Shown: piece by piece, positions 40,996-49,601 of the stretch | Layout of the letters: the number at the start of each line of letters is the position of its first letter | Numbering within the stretch: position 1 is the first letter of the stretch | NCBI RefSeq assembly: GCF_049800955.1 | Contig: NZ_JBNAGA010000001.1 | Span: 186,001 to 250,000, forward strand | Length of the DNA: 64,000 nucleotides | Reading direction: 5' to 3' | From: JAKVBH01 sp049800955 | GTDB taxonomy: Bacteria > Pseudomonadota > Alphaproteobacteria > Rhodobacterales > Rhodobacteraceae | Program-made: the position numbers and the translations under genes | Notes under the pieces: model-generated | The model's database searches: none | What the model saw: only the letters and a program-made list of their open reading frames with translations | What the model was told of the DNA's origin: nothing

Positions 40996-41320
40996 AAGAC
41001 ATGCCTCTCTGAACTGGGATGACGCCTCGGTCTCCTTTGCGGCTCTGGGCTCTGAAGCCCGCCTGCAAGTGCTGCGCACGCTGGTGCGCGCCGGGCCCGA
41101 GGGCCTGCCTGTCGCAGATATCCAGAGCCGCACGGGCATTCCCGCCTCGACGCTGACCCATCATCTCAAGTTCCTCGCGGCAGCAGGCGTGGTCACGCAG
41201 GAGAAGATTGGCCGGTCCATTATCTCCCGCGCGGCGTTTTCCCATCTCGAAGATCTGGCGCATTTCCTGCTCTGTGAATGCTGTGCCGATGACCATCAAA
41301 GGGCTGCGAACCATGGCTGA
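40985..41320 (+). CDS. ArsR/SmtB-family transcriptional regulator
   Basis: A 111-residue winged-helix repressor. ALGSEARLQVLRTLVRAGP precedes the recognition helix STLTHHLKFLAAAGVV (about residues 55-70). The C-terminus carries CECC at residues 97-100 (Cys97, 99, 100), a possible metal or metalloid sensor. The palindromic operator overlaps its start codon. Its stop overlaps the permease start by 8 bases, so both are made from one transcript that the repressor controls. Confidence 0.93.
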   Translation: MELKRHASLNWDDASVSFAALGSEARLQVLRTLVRAGPEGLPVADIQSRTGIPASTLTHHLKFLAAAGVVTQEKIGRSIISRAAFSHLEDLAHFLLCECCADDHQRAANHG

Positions 41321-42341
41321 TATCTCCACCCCCGTCTGGCGCGACCCTTTGGCAGCCATCAAATCCCCGGTCTTCTGGGTCATCGCGCTGCCGCTTGTGG
41401 TGGCGCTACTGGATGCGCCGCAATTCACGGCTGTGATCACCAAGGCTGCGTCCTCGCTGGCCCATACCGCGCCAATCATTGTCTTTGCCGTGACGCTCCT
41501 GGCCTATCTCAAGGCTGCGGGCGCGGAGGCGATGATCGCCCGTGCGTTTGAGGGCCGCCAGACACAGGCCATCTTCACGGCCGCGCTCTTCGGCGGGCTT
41601 GCCCCGTTTTGCTCCTGCGAGGTCATCCCCTTCATCGCGGGACTTCTCGCCCTGGGCGCGCCCCTGCCTGCGGTCATGGCCTTCTGGCTCTCCTCGCCGC
41701 TGATCGACCCGCCGACGCTACTGATCACCGCCGAGGCCCTCGGTTGGCCGTTTGCTGTGGGCAAGGCGGTCTCCGCCGTGGCCCTTGGCCTCGCGGGCGG
41801 GTTCGTTCTGCGCGGCATCATGGCGATGGGCGCCTTCTCCGATCCGCTGCGCCCGCGCAAGGCAACCGGATGTTGTGGCTGCGGCCCGTCTCCTTTTGAG
41901 GCCAAACCGAACTGGCAGCCCTGGACCGAGGCACCCCGCCGGGAAACCTTCCGCCGCGAATGGATCGAAAACGCGTTGTTCCTGACGAAGTGGCTCGCGC
42001 TGGCCTATGTGCTGGAAGCGTTGCTGATCACCTATGTGCCGGCAGACATGATCGCACGCGTGGTCGGCGGCGACGGCGTCATGCCCGTGGTGATCGCAGC
42101 GCTCGTGGGCATGCCCGCCTATCTTAACGGCTACGTCGCGCCGCCACTCTTGGCGGGCTTGGTTGAGCAAGGCATGTCGTCGGGCGCGGCGCTGTCTTTC
42201 ATGATCGCAGGCTCGGTCAGCTGCATCCCGGCCATGGCAGCGGTTTGGTCGCTGGTCAAAACGCCGGTTTTTGCGGCCTACATCACACTGGGGATCAGCG
42301 GGGCAATCGTCTCGGGATTGATCTTTGGGCTTATGGTCTAG
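41313..42341 (+). CDS. COG0701-type permease (ArsP/SO_0444-like, metal or methylarsenical efflux)
   Basis: A 342-residue membrane protein of about eight helices. Signature: LAPFCSCEVIPFIAGLLALG (Cys100, Cys102) and SSPLIDPPTLL; a Cys-rich cytosolic loop GCCGCGPSPFE (Cys187, 188, 190) follows; LVGMPAYLNGYVAPPLL mirrors the first half. Relatives export copper/zinc or trivalent methylarsenicals. Regulated with the overlapping ArsR gene. The stop TAG shares CTAG with the convergent murJ stop. Confidence 0.9.
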   Translation: MADISTPVWRDPLAAIKSPVFWVIALPLVVALLDAPQFTAVITKAASSLAHTAPIIVFAVTLLAYLKAAGAEAMIARAFEGRQTQAIFTAALFGGLAPFCSCEVIPFIAGLLALGAPLPAVMAFWLSSPLIDPPTLLITAEALGWPFAVGKAVSAVALGLAGGFVLRGIMAMGAFSDPLRPRKATGCCGCGPSPFEAKPNWQPWTEAPRRETFRREWIENALFLTKWLALAYVLEALLITYVPADMIARVVGGDGVMPVVIAALVGMPAYLNGYVAPPLLAGLVEQGMSSGAALSFMIAGSVSCIPAMAAVWSLVKTPVFAAYITLGISGAIVSGLIFGLMV

Positions 42342-43882
42342 CCGCCGCGCCGCAGAGCTCCGCGGATTTCACGCATAGTGAACGCGCCGCTGAGCTGGCC
42401 GGCAATGGCATAAGCCACACCACCCAAAGCGATCAGCACCGCAAGCGCGATGTAGCGCACATAATCCGCCACCAGCCAGCCCCCGAGAGCTGCGTTCAGA
42501 AACCAGAGCACCCCGCCCATAACCATCGAGGCCAGAACGATGCGCCAAAGGCGGTCGCGCAGGCGGCTGTCAAAGCGCGCCACATCGCCCATGGCGCGCG
42601 CACCAAAGGCCAGCATCGCGACCATGGCCCAGCCTGCCGTTGTCGTGGCAATCGCAGGCGCAATCCACCCCAGCGTACCTGACAGTCCAATGGCCAGCGC
42701 CGCATTGAGGATCATTGTCCAAACCGCATAGCGAAACGGGCTGCGCGTGTCTTCGCGCGCGAAGAACAAGGGCTGCAACAGCTTTTGCAAAACAAACGCG
42801 GGCAGGCCCAACCCATAGATCGCCACGGCCACGGCAATAGCCGCGCTGTCATCGGGGCCGGTGGCGCCGCGCTCAAAAAGCACCGACACAATCGGCAAAG
42901 GAATAACGACAAGGGCCACCGCACAGGGGATGGTCAAGGCCAAGGCCATCTCGCTGGCTCTCGAAAAGGCCTCCTTGGCGCCGCTGTCATCGGCAGCTTT
43001 CAATCGGCGTGACAAGTCGGGCAGCAAAACGATGCCAACGGCAATCCCCACAACGCCCAGAGGCAGCTGATACAGCCGGTCTGCTGCGTAGAGCCAGCCC
43101 ACCGCATTGTCGAAGTTGGAGGCCACTTGCTGACCCACCAGAAGGTTGATCTGCATGACCCCACCCGCCAACGCCGCAGGCAAGGCAACGGCCGTCAGAT
43201 GCTTCATCTCGGGTGTCCACTTGGGCCGCCGTGGCATGAGCCCCAGACCGGCCCGTCTTGCGGCAAGCCAGACAAGCGCCAATTGCGCAATGCCCGCGAC
43301 GGGAATGGTCCAGATCAAGACATCTACCAGCGGCCCGTCCATCAGATAGGCTGCGCTCATGGCGCTGATGACGAAGATGTTGAGCAAGACGGGTGCTGCG
43401 GCGGCTGCTGCAAAATGCCCCGCTGCATTGAGCATTCCGGAAAACAGCGCCGCGAGGGAGATGAAGAGAATGTAAGGAAAGGCGATGCGTCCAAATTCAA
43501 CCGTCAGATCAAAACGCTCGTTTCCGGCAAATCCCGCCGCTGTGGCGTAAACCAGTGCGGGCATGAAAATGAGCGCGAGAGCCGACAGGACCGTCAGCAC
43601 AAACGCGAGCCCTGCAAAGGCGTCAGAGGCAAATCCCAGCGGATTTTCATCCGCTTCCAATCGCTTGGAAAACATCGGCACAAAAGCCGCGTTAAACGCG
43701 CCTTCGGCAAAGAACCTTCGGAACATATTGGGCAGACGGAAAGCTGCCACGAAGGCATCCATTACAGGCCCGGGACCGATGAGCCCCAGGATCAGGACCT
43801 CCCGGACAACACCAAGCACCCGGCTCATCAGGGTCCAGAACCCAACCGTGAGAACACCTGAAATGAGGCGGATAGGTTTCAT
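42338..43882 (-). CDS. murJ: Lipid II flippase MurJ
   Basis: A 514-residue MOP-superfamily protein with about 14 helices. Starts MKPIRLISGVLTVGFWTLMS; the conserved VLILGLIGPGPVMDAFVAAF with PNMFRRFFAEGAFNAAFVPM near residues 25-65 is the MurJ signature. Flips lipid II across the inner membrane for peptidoglycan synthesis. Start at 43882; longer in-frame starts extend into non-coding leader. Its stop overlaps that of the convergent permease by four bases. Confidence 0.97.
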   Translation of the reverse strand: MKPIRLISGVLTVGFWTLMSRVLGVVREVLILGLIGPGPVMDAFVAAFRLPNMFRRFFAEGAFNAAFVPMFSKRLEADENPLGFASDAFAGLAFVLTVLSALALIFMPALVYATAAGFAGNERFDLTVEFGRIAFPYILFISLAALFSGMLNAAGHFAAAAAAPVLLNIFVISAMSAAYLMDGPLVDVLIWTIPVAGIAQLALVWLAARRAGLGLMPRRPKWTPEMKHLTAVALPAALAGGVMQINLLVGQQVASNFDNAVGWLYAADRLYQLPLGVVGIAVGIVLLPDLSRRLKAADDSGAKEAFSRASEMALALTIPCAVALVVIPLPIVSVLFERGATGPDDSAAIAVAVAIYGLGLPAFVLQKLLQPLFFAREDTRSPFRYAVWTMILNAALAIGLSGTLGWIAPAIATTTAGWAMVAMLAFGARAMGDVARFDSRLRDRLWRIVLASMVMGGVLWFLNAALGGWLVADYVRYIALAVLIALGGVAYAIAGQLSGAFTMREIRGALRRGG

Positions 43883-44115
43883 GGAGATCCTTGCCGTTTT
43901 CCTTGGGCTTAGTCGGTTTGTCTCTGCCTCGAAAGACCTCGCGCGCCGCTTCGCTCCGACATGTGGCATTCCAAACGGCAAATGGAGGCCCGGAAAGAGC
44001 AAGCGATACTACCGCGAGGCATCAACATGTCCAAGCAGAGTGCGGAAGGGGCCCGCCCCCTTGCCGCATTTTTTAACCCGCACAGCCGGTTCGAAGATCC
44101 GTGCGGTGGAAAGCC

Positions 44116-45354
44116 TCAGGCAGCCTTGCGCGAACGGGACGACCTTTGTTTGCGCCGACGCGAGTTGTCGGGGCGGCCTTTGCCGGGTTTTTGCGGCCGC
44201 TTGGGTTTGGACGTGTCAGCTCCCTGCGACCACGGTGTTCCGCCTTTGACGGGGATGTCCTTGCCCATGGTTTTCTGAATGGCCTTCAGCTCGCCCATCT
44301 CCGCAGGCGCGCAATAAGTCACCGCCTGACCGTCGCGCCCCGCACGCGCGGTTCGCCCGATCCGGTGTACGTAATTGTCAGGGACATTGGGCAAATCATA
44401 ATTATAGACATGGCGCACATCGGGAATATCGAGGCCCCTTGCGGCCACGTCTGTGGCCACAAGCAGCTTCAACTCGCCATCGCGAAACGCCTTGAGCGCG
44501 CGGTCCCGTTGTCCCTGGCTGCGATTACCGTGAATGGCCGCGGCCTCATACCCCGCATGCCCCAAGGCTTTGGCCAGCCGGTTGGCACCGTGTTTGGTGC
44601 GCGTGAAGATAATCGCCAGATCGTCTTCGTGATGCATGATATGGCTGATCAGAAGCTTTGTCTTGCTGGCTTGCTCCACGAAATAGAGCGCCTGACCGAT
44701 CTTGTCGGCGGGCTTGCCGGGCGGCGAGACTTCCACACGCACTGCATCCTTGAGATAGGATTTCGCGAGCTCTGCCATCAGCTTGGGCATGGTTGCCGAA
44801 AACAGCATCGTTTGCCGATCCTTGGGCAAGAGCGGCGCGATACGGCGGAGGGCGTGGATGAAGCCCATATCCAGCATCTGATCCGCTTCATCGAGAACCA
44901 GAAATTCCGTCAGATCGAGGCGCACCGCCTTGCGATCCAGCAGATCGATCAAGCGCCCGGGCGTGGCCACAAGAAGATCAAGCCCGCGCTCAAGGCGGTT
45001 GATCTGTGGGTTGATCGATACACCGCCGACCACCAGCCCCACCTTGATATGGGAGCCTTGCGTATAGGCGCGCAGATTCTCCATGATCTGCTTTGCAAGC
45101 TCACGCGTGGGCGCAAGGATCAGGCCGCGCACGGATTTCTGCGCAGGCTTGCTGCCCACGCCCAGCAAATGGTTCATGATCGGCAGGCCGTAAGCGGCGG
45201 TCTTGCCAGTCCCTGTCTGGGCGATGCCCATGACATCGCGCCCCGAGAGCGCCAAGGGGATGGCCTTCGTCTGGATAGGCGTTGGATCGGTAATGCCTTG
45301 CGCGGCAAGGGCTTGAACAATACGGGGACGCAGCCCCAGGTCTTCGAAACTCAT
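44116..45354 (-). CDS. DEAD-box RNA helicase, RhlE type
   Basis: A 412-residue helicase. Motif I AQTGTGKTAAYG, motif II VLDEADQML, motif III SATMP, motif VI HRIGRTARAG, and Q-motif region FEDLGLRPRIVQALAAQG. The C-terminus is basic (GKGRPDNSRRRKQRSSRSRK), typical of RhlE. Unwinds structured RNA in ribosome assembly and decay. Separate from murJ by 233 bases. Confidence 0.95.
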   Translation of the reverse strand: MSFEDLGLRPRIVQALAAQGITDPTPIQTKAIPLALSGRDVMGIAQTGTGKTAAYGLPIMNHLLGVGSKPAQKSVRGLILAPTRELAKQIMENLRAYTQGSHIKVGLVVGGVSINPQINRLERGLDLLVATPGRLIDLLDRKAVRLDLTEFLVLDEADQMLDMGFIHALRRIAPLLPKDRQTMLFSATMPKLMAELAKSYLKDAVRVEVSPPGKPADKIGQALYFVEQASKTKLLISHIMHHEDDLAIIFTRTKHGANRLAKALGHAGYEAAAIHGNRSQGQRDRALKAFRDGELKLLVATDVAARGLDIPDVRHVYNYDLPNVPDNYVHRIGRTARAGRDGQAVTYCAPAEMGELKAIQKTMGKDIPVKGGTPWSQGADTSKPKRPQKPGKGRPDNSRRRKQRSSRSRKAA

Positions 45355-45674
45355 TCTTCAACTTTCTAAGCGGCCAGATGCAACGGCACGGCCAAACGCA
45401 TGCGCGCACGGCCCGAGGGGCGGCTGGCGCAGCTGAGGTTGCACAATGCGCAGACCTCAAGACCGAATTGTCCGGAAGCCGTCACTGCGCAGGACCCCCG
45501 CGTGAATTGGGAAACCTGTTGTATCGGGTCATCCGTGGCGCGGCACTGGGCCTGCGCACTCTGCTCACGCGGCAGAGATGATCCCGAATAGGGGGCACAT
45601 GGGGGTTTTCCCCCTCAAAGTCAATGCGCTGGCTGACATGTGCTTCATTGACGACGCGCCGTTGCTCGATAAGC
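45355..45674. other. Gene-poor spacer upstream of helicase, downstream of ABC ATPase
   Basis: About 320 bases. It must hold the helicase promoter. A 27-codon minus-strand frame (45565-45648, MKHMSASALTLRGKTPMCPL ...) is possible but has no clear ribosome site or family. No RNA gene or strong repeat was recognised. Confidence 0.5.
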
Positions 45675-46670
45675 TCAGCTCTTGTCGGCCAGAAAACAGG
45701 CCACCTTGTGGCCATCTGCCAGTTCTTCCAACGGCGGCGGCGCCGCGCGGCACGCCTCCTCTGCGATAGGGCAGCGGGAGGCAAACCGGCAGCCTTTGGG
45801 CAGATTGATGGGACTGGGCGGATCACCCTTGAGGCGGACCCGGTCCTTGCGGTTCTGACGGTTGCCATGCACGGAGGGCACGGCCGCAAGAAGGGCCTTT
45901 GTGTAGGGGTGGCGCGGATTGGTGAAGAGGCTCACCCGGTCCGCGATCTCGACGATCTGACCCAGATACATCACGGCCACCACATCGCAGATATGCTGCA
46001 CCACGCCCAGATCATGCGAAATGAAGAGATACGTCAGCCCGAGGTCTTTCTGAAGATCGGCCATCAGGTTGAGGATTTGGGCCTGTATCGCCACATCGAG
46101 CGCAGAGACAGGCTCGTCACAGACGATCAGCTCGGGCCGGGTCGAGAGCGCGCGGGCGAGGCCCAGACGCTGGCGTTGCCCGCCGGAGAATTGATGCGGG
46201 AAAAGCGCTTGCTGTTCGGGGCGCAGACCCACTTGGGTGAACAACTGGTCCACCTTCTTGCGGCGCTCGTCAGGGGTTCCGATCTGCATCAGATCGAGCG
46301 GCTCTCGCACAATGGCGCCCGCGCGTTTGCGTGGATCCAGCGAGGAATAGGGATCCTGAAAGACGATCTGAAATCTTTGGCGCGCTTCACGCAAGGCTTC
46401 GCCCTCGAGATCGCTCAATGTCGTGTCGCGCAGGGTGACGGTGCCGTCAGTGATATGGACCAGACGCATGATCGCCAGCGCTGTCGTGGATTTGCCCGAT
46501 CCGCTCTCGCCCACGATCCCGAAAGTCGTCCCCGCCGGTACATCGAAACTCACGCCATCCACCGCATGCACGGTCCTGGATCGCCCCGACAAAAGGCCTT
46601 TCTTGCCGCCGAAATGCACTTTGAGATCCTGCACGCGCAGCGCGATATCGGCTGCATCCTTGGGGCTCAT
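45675..46670 (-). CDS. Peptide-type ABC transporter ATPase, OppF/DppF type
   Basis: A 331-residue ATPase. Walker A GESGSGKS, signature FSGGQRQRLGLARAL, Walker B LIVCDEPVSALDV; C-terminal NLPKGCRFASRCPIAEEACR is the conserved OppF tail with cysteines. Overlaps the OppD-type gene as ATGA. Last gene of the second peptide-type transporter operon. Confidence 0.95.
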   Translation of the reverse strand: MSPKDAADIALRVQDLKVHFGGKKGLLSGRSRTVHAVDGVSFDVPAGTTFGIVGESGSGKSTTALAIMRLVHITDGTVTLRDTTLSDLEGEALREARQRFQIVFQDPYSSLDPRKRAGAIVREPLDLMQIGTPDERRKKVDQLFTQVGLRPEQQALFPHQFSGGQRQRLGLARALSTRPELIVCDEPVSALDVAIQAQILNLMADLQKDLGLTYLFISHDLGVVQHICDVVAVMYLGQIVEIADRVSLFTNPRHPYTKALLAAVPSVHGNRQNRKDRVRLKGDPPSPINLPKGCRFASRCPIAEEACRAAPPPLEELADGHKVACFLADKS

Positions 46671-47659
46671 GAGGCCATCTCCGGCGCGGCCCAGCAGGCG
46701 GCTTCATGGGCCTCCTGCGTGGCGGAAAGCATGGGCTTCTCCGTCCGGCAGCGTGGCATCACGGCGGGGCACCGTGGCGCGAAGGCGCATCCTTTGCCGA
46801 GATCCGTCAACGCGGGCACCACGCCGGGGATCTCCATGAGCCGTTCGCGCACTGGCGCGGGCTCTGCCGAGAGATGCGGCACGCAGGTGATGAGCCCTTG
46901 CGTATAGGGATGGTCGGGATGCGACAGGACCGTCTCAACGCGTCCCTTCTCGACGACTCGGCCCGCATACATGACGGCGACGGTATCCGCGAGCTCGGCA
47001 ATGGCGCCCATGTCATGGGTGATCATGATGATGGCCGTGTTCATCTCATCCTGCAAGTTTTGCAGCAGATCAAAGATCTGGGCCTGCACCGTGGTATCCA
47101 GCGCTGTCGTGGGCTCGTCGGCGATCAGCATGCGGGGGCGACAGGCCAGCGCCATGGCGATCATGACCCGCTGGCGCATCCCGCCGGAGAGTTCATGCGG
47201 ATAGGCATTGGCGCGGGCCTCGGCCTCGGGGATCTCCACCGCTTTGAGCATCTCGACCGCGCGGGCATGAGCCGCCTTGGCCGTGACGCCCTCATGCAGG
47301 CGCACACTTTCGGCGATCTGTTCACCCACGGTAAAGACCGGGTTGAGCGAGGTCATCGGCTCCTGAAAGATCATGCCGATGTCCTTGCCGCGGATCTGGC
47401 GCAACTCATCTGGTGCCATGCCCACAAGCTCGCGGCCCTCAAGCTGTATCGAGCCAGAGGTGATCTGACCCGGCGGGTTGGGGATGAGCCCCATGATCGA
47501 GAGCGCCGTCATGGATTTGCCACAGCCGGATTCGCCCACGATGCCCAGTATCTCCCCCTCGCCAATGGAGAGCGAGACGTGATCGAGCACGCGCGCATTG
47601 CCCGCGCGGGTTTTGAAATCGACAACGAGGTCGGTGACGGAGAGAAGCGGCGCGCCCAT
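46667..47659 (-). CDS. Peptide-type ABC transporter ATPase, OppD/DppD type
   Basis: A 330-residue ATPase. Walker A GESGCGKS, signature LSGGMRQRVMIAMAL, Walker B LIADEPTTALD; the tail CAFAPRCPAVMPRCRTEKP holds the family cysteines that bind an iron-sulphur cluster in some homologues. Partner of the OppF-type protein; start shares one base with the permease stop. Confidence 0.95.
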   Translation of the reverse strand: MGAPLLSVTDLVVDFKTRAGNARVLDHVSLSIGEGEILGIVGESGCGKSMTALSIMGLIPNPPGQITSGSIQLEGRELVGMAPDELRQIRGKDIGMIFQEPMTSLNPVFTVGEQIAESVRLHEGVTAKAAHARAVEMLKAVEIPEAEARANAYPHELSGGMRQRVMIAMALACRPRMLIADEPTTALDTTVQAQIFDLLQNLQDEMNTAIIMITHDMGAIAELADTVAVMYAGRVVEKGRVETVLSHPDHPYTQGLITCVPHLSAEPAPVRERLMEIPGVVPALTDLGKGCAFAPRCPAVMPRCRTEKPMLSATQEAHEAACWAAPEMAS

Positions 47660-48546
47660 CAGCGTTGCCTCAGCTTGGGGTTCAGCGCGTCATTGAGCCC
47701 ATCACCTACAAGAGAGATGGCCAGCACCGTCAGGAAGATCGCAAAGCCGGGGATGGCCACGGCGAAGCCTGCATCCAGGATATAGGGCCGGTTGGAGCCG
47801 ATGACCTGGCCCCAGCTCATGACGTTGGGGTCAGACAATCCGAGGAAAGAGAGCGCTGCTTCAAAGAGGATCGCGGAGCCCACCATGAGATTGGCCTGCA
47901 CCACGATGGGGGGCAGGGCGTTGGGCAGGATAACCTTGAAGATCAGGTAGAGATCCTTGGCCGAACCCGAGCGGGCGGCGGCGACGTATTCCATCTCCCG
48001 GATGCGCAGGAATTCCGAGCGTGTCACACGCGCCACAGCGGTCCAGCTCACCACGCCGATGGCCAGAGTGACGGTCAGCAGCGAGGCACCAAAGAGCGCG
48101 ACGATCACCATGGAAAAGAGCAGCGTTGGCAAGACCTGAAAGAACTCGGTAAACCGCATCAGGATTTCCTCGACCACCCCGCCATAATAGCCCGCGAAAG
48201 CCCCCACCGAGACGCCGATGATCACCGAGACCAGCGCTGCGGCCAGCCCGATGGCCATGGAGACCTGCCCGCCCGTCATCATCGCCGCAAGGATATCGCG
48301 GCCCAGATAATCGGTGCCCAGAATGAAACCTTCCTGCATCGGCCCGGTGAAGGGCGCCCAGACCATCTCGAACGGGTCTACCCTGTGGATGAGCGGGCCC
48401 ACGAAGACAAAGAGCAGGATCGCGATAAGCAGGATCAACCCCGCGACGGCGGCATAATTGCGAAAGAACATCGTCGTCATTTCGCGCCACGGGCTGGTGA
48501 CGTGGATCTCGGGCTCTGATGTGGCGTCGGTTCGGATGTCGGTCAT
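47659..48546 (-). CDS. Peptide-type ABC transporter permease, OppC/DppC type
   Basis: A 295-residue permease. N-terminal cytoplasmic stretch, helix about residues 35-57, then ILGTDYLGRDILAAMMTGGQ and the EAA loop YVAAARSGSAKDLYLIFKVI. Start at 48546 (MTDIRTDATSE), four bases after the OppB-type stop. Pairs with the 48551-49528 permease. Confidence 0.95.
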   Translation of the reverse strand: MTDIRTDATSEPEIHVTSPWREMTTMFFRNYAAVAGLILLIAILLFVFVGPLIHRVDPFEMVWAPFTGPMQEGFILGTDYLGRDILAAMMTGGQVSMAIGLAAALVSVIIGVSVGAFAGYYGGVVEEILMRFTEFFQVLPTLLFSMVIVALFGASLLTVTLAIGVVSWTAVARVTRSEFLRIREMEYVAAARSGSAKDLYLIFKVILPNALPPIVVQANLMVGSAILFEAALSFLGLSDPNVMSWGQVIGSNRPYILDAGFAVAIPGFAIFLTVLAISLVGDGLNDALNPKLRQR

Positions 48547-48550
48547 GGGC

Positions 48551-49528
48551 TCAATCCGCTTTGATGCGCGGGTCAATGGCGCGCAACACGAGGTCCGTGA
48601 TGATATTCACGACAATCACAACGAGGGAGGAGAAAAACAGGATGCCCATGATCGTGGGCGTGTCGCGCGCGAGGATCGCTTGCAGCGCGAGCGTGCCGAG
48701 GCCGGGCCAGTTGAAGACCGCCTCCACGACCACGGCGCCGGACATCACGGCGGAGAATTGCAGGCCGGCGACCGTGACAAGCGGCCCCAGCGAGTTCTTC
48801 AGCGCGTGTTTGTAGAACACCTTGTTTTCGGCCAGCCCCTTGGCGCGTGCGGTGCGGATGTAATCGGAGCCCAGCACCTCTTGCATCGAGGCCCGCGTCA
48901 GCCGCGAATAAAGCGCGAGGTAGATCGACGAGAGCGTGATCATCGGCAGAACGAGGTGGTAGGCTACGTTCACGGCTTGCTCGAGGAACCCCGCTTCAAT
49001 CAGCGAGGCGCTCATCATGCCGCCCACGGGGAAGAGCGGGAAGACCGAAACAAAGAGGATGATCAGCAGGATGCCTGTCCAGAAGACTGGCGCGGCAAAG
49101 CCAAAAAGCGACAGGAAGGTCACCACCAGATTGCTCAGCGAATTGGGCCGCCGCGCCGCCATCACGCCCAGCAGCATGCCGAGGGCGATGGCCAAGATCT
49201 GCGACGAGAAGACAAGCAGTAGCGTCGCAGGCAGGCGTTGCAGGATCAGCTCTGTCACAGGCGCATTGTAGAAATACGAATAGCCCAGATCGAGCACAGC
49301 GACCGAGCTGATGTACCGCCAAAGCTGCACGACGAAGGGCTGATCGAGCCCGTAACGCGCCCTGATCTCGGCCAGAACTTCCGCATCCGCGCCGCCCATA
49401 TCACCTGCGATGGAATCCGCCACGTCGCCGGGCGCAATTGTGATCAGCGTGAAGTTGAGAACAACAACCGCGACAAGCAAAACGAGCCCATAGCCCACGC
49501 GCTTCGCCAATATTTGCCCAAGGCTCAT
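48551..49528 (-). CDS. Peptide-type ABC transporter permease, OppB/DppB type
   Basis: A 325-residue permease: MSLGQILAKRVGYGLVLLVA, then IAPGDVADSIAGD and GLDQPF; EAA loop SDYIRTARAKGLAENKVFYK and the C-terminal LVLRAIDPRIK. Standard OppB order. Start at 49528; an in-frame start at 49576 would overlap the promoter-proximal sequence. Confidence 0.95.
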   Translation of the reverse strand: MSLGQILAKRVGYGLVLLVAVVVLNFTLITIAPGDVADSIAGDMGGADAEVLAEIRARYGLDQPFVVQLWRYISSVAVLDLGYSYFYNAPVTELILQRLPATLLLVFSSQILAIALGMLLGVMAARRPNSLSNLVVTFLSLFGFAAPVFWTGILLIILFVSVFPLFPVGGMMSASLIEAGFLEQAVNVAYHLVLPMITLSSIYLALYSRLTRASMQEVLGSDYIRTARAKGLAENKVFYKHALKNSLGPLVTVAGLQFSAVMSGAVVVEAVFNWPGLGTLALQAILARDTPTIMGILFFSSLVVIVVNIITDLVLRAIDPRIKAD

Positions 49529-49601
49529 GTGATATGCCTGCTCTGCCCGAAAAAGGGAAACAGCGCCCGGACCCACAAGAAGCCTGGGCGCTTTGGTGCG
49601 T

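Noticed and set aside
44041..44076. Possible terminator TGCGGAAGGGG ... CCCCCTTGCCGCA followed by T6
   Set aside because: The stem has a bulge and the T-run is on the plus strand, whereas both flanking genes (helicase and murJ) run minus.
45565..45648. 27-codon minus-strand frame MKHMSASALTLRGK ...
   Set aside because: No clear ribosome site, no family likeness, not followed by a regulated gene in the same direction; kept only as a note in the spacer entry.
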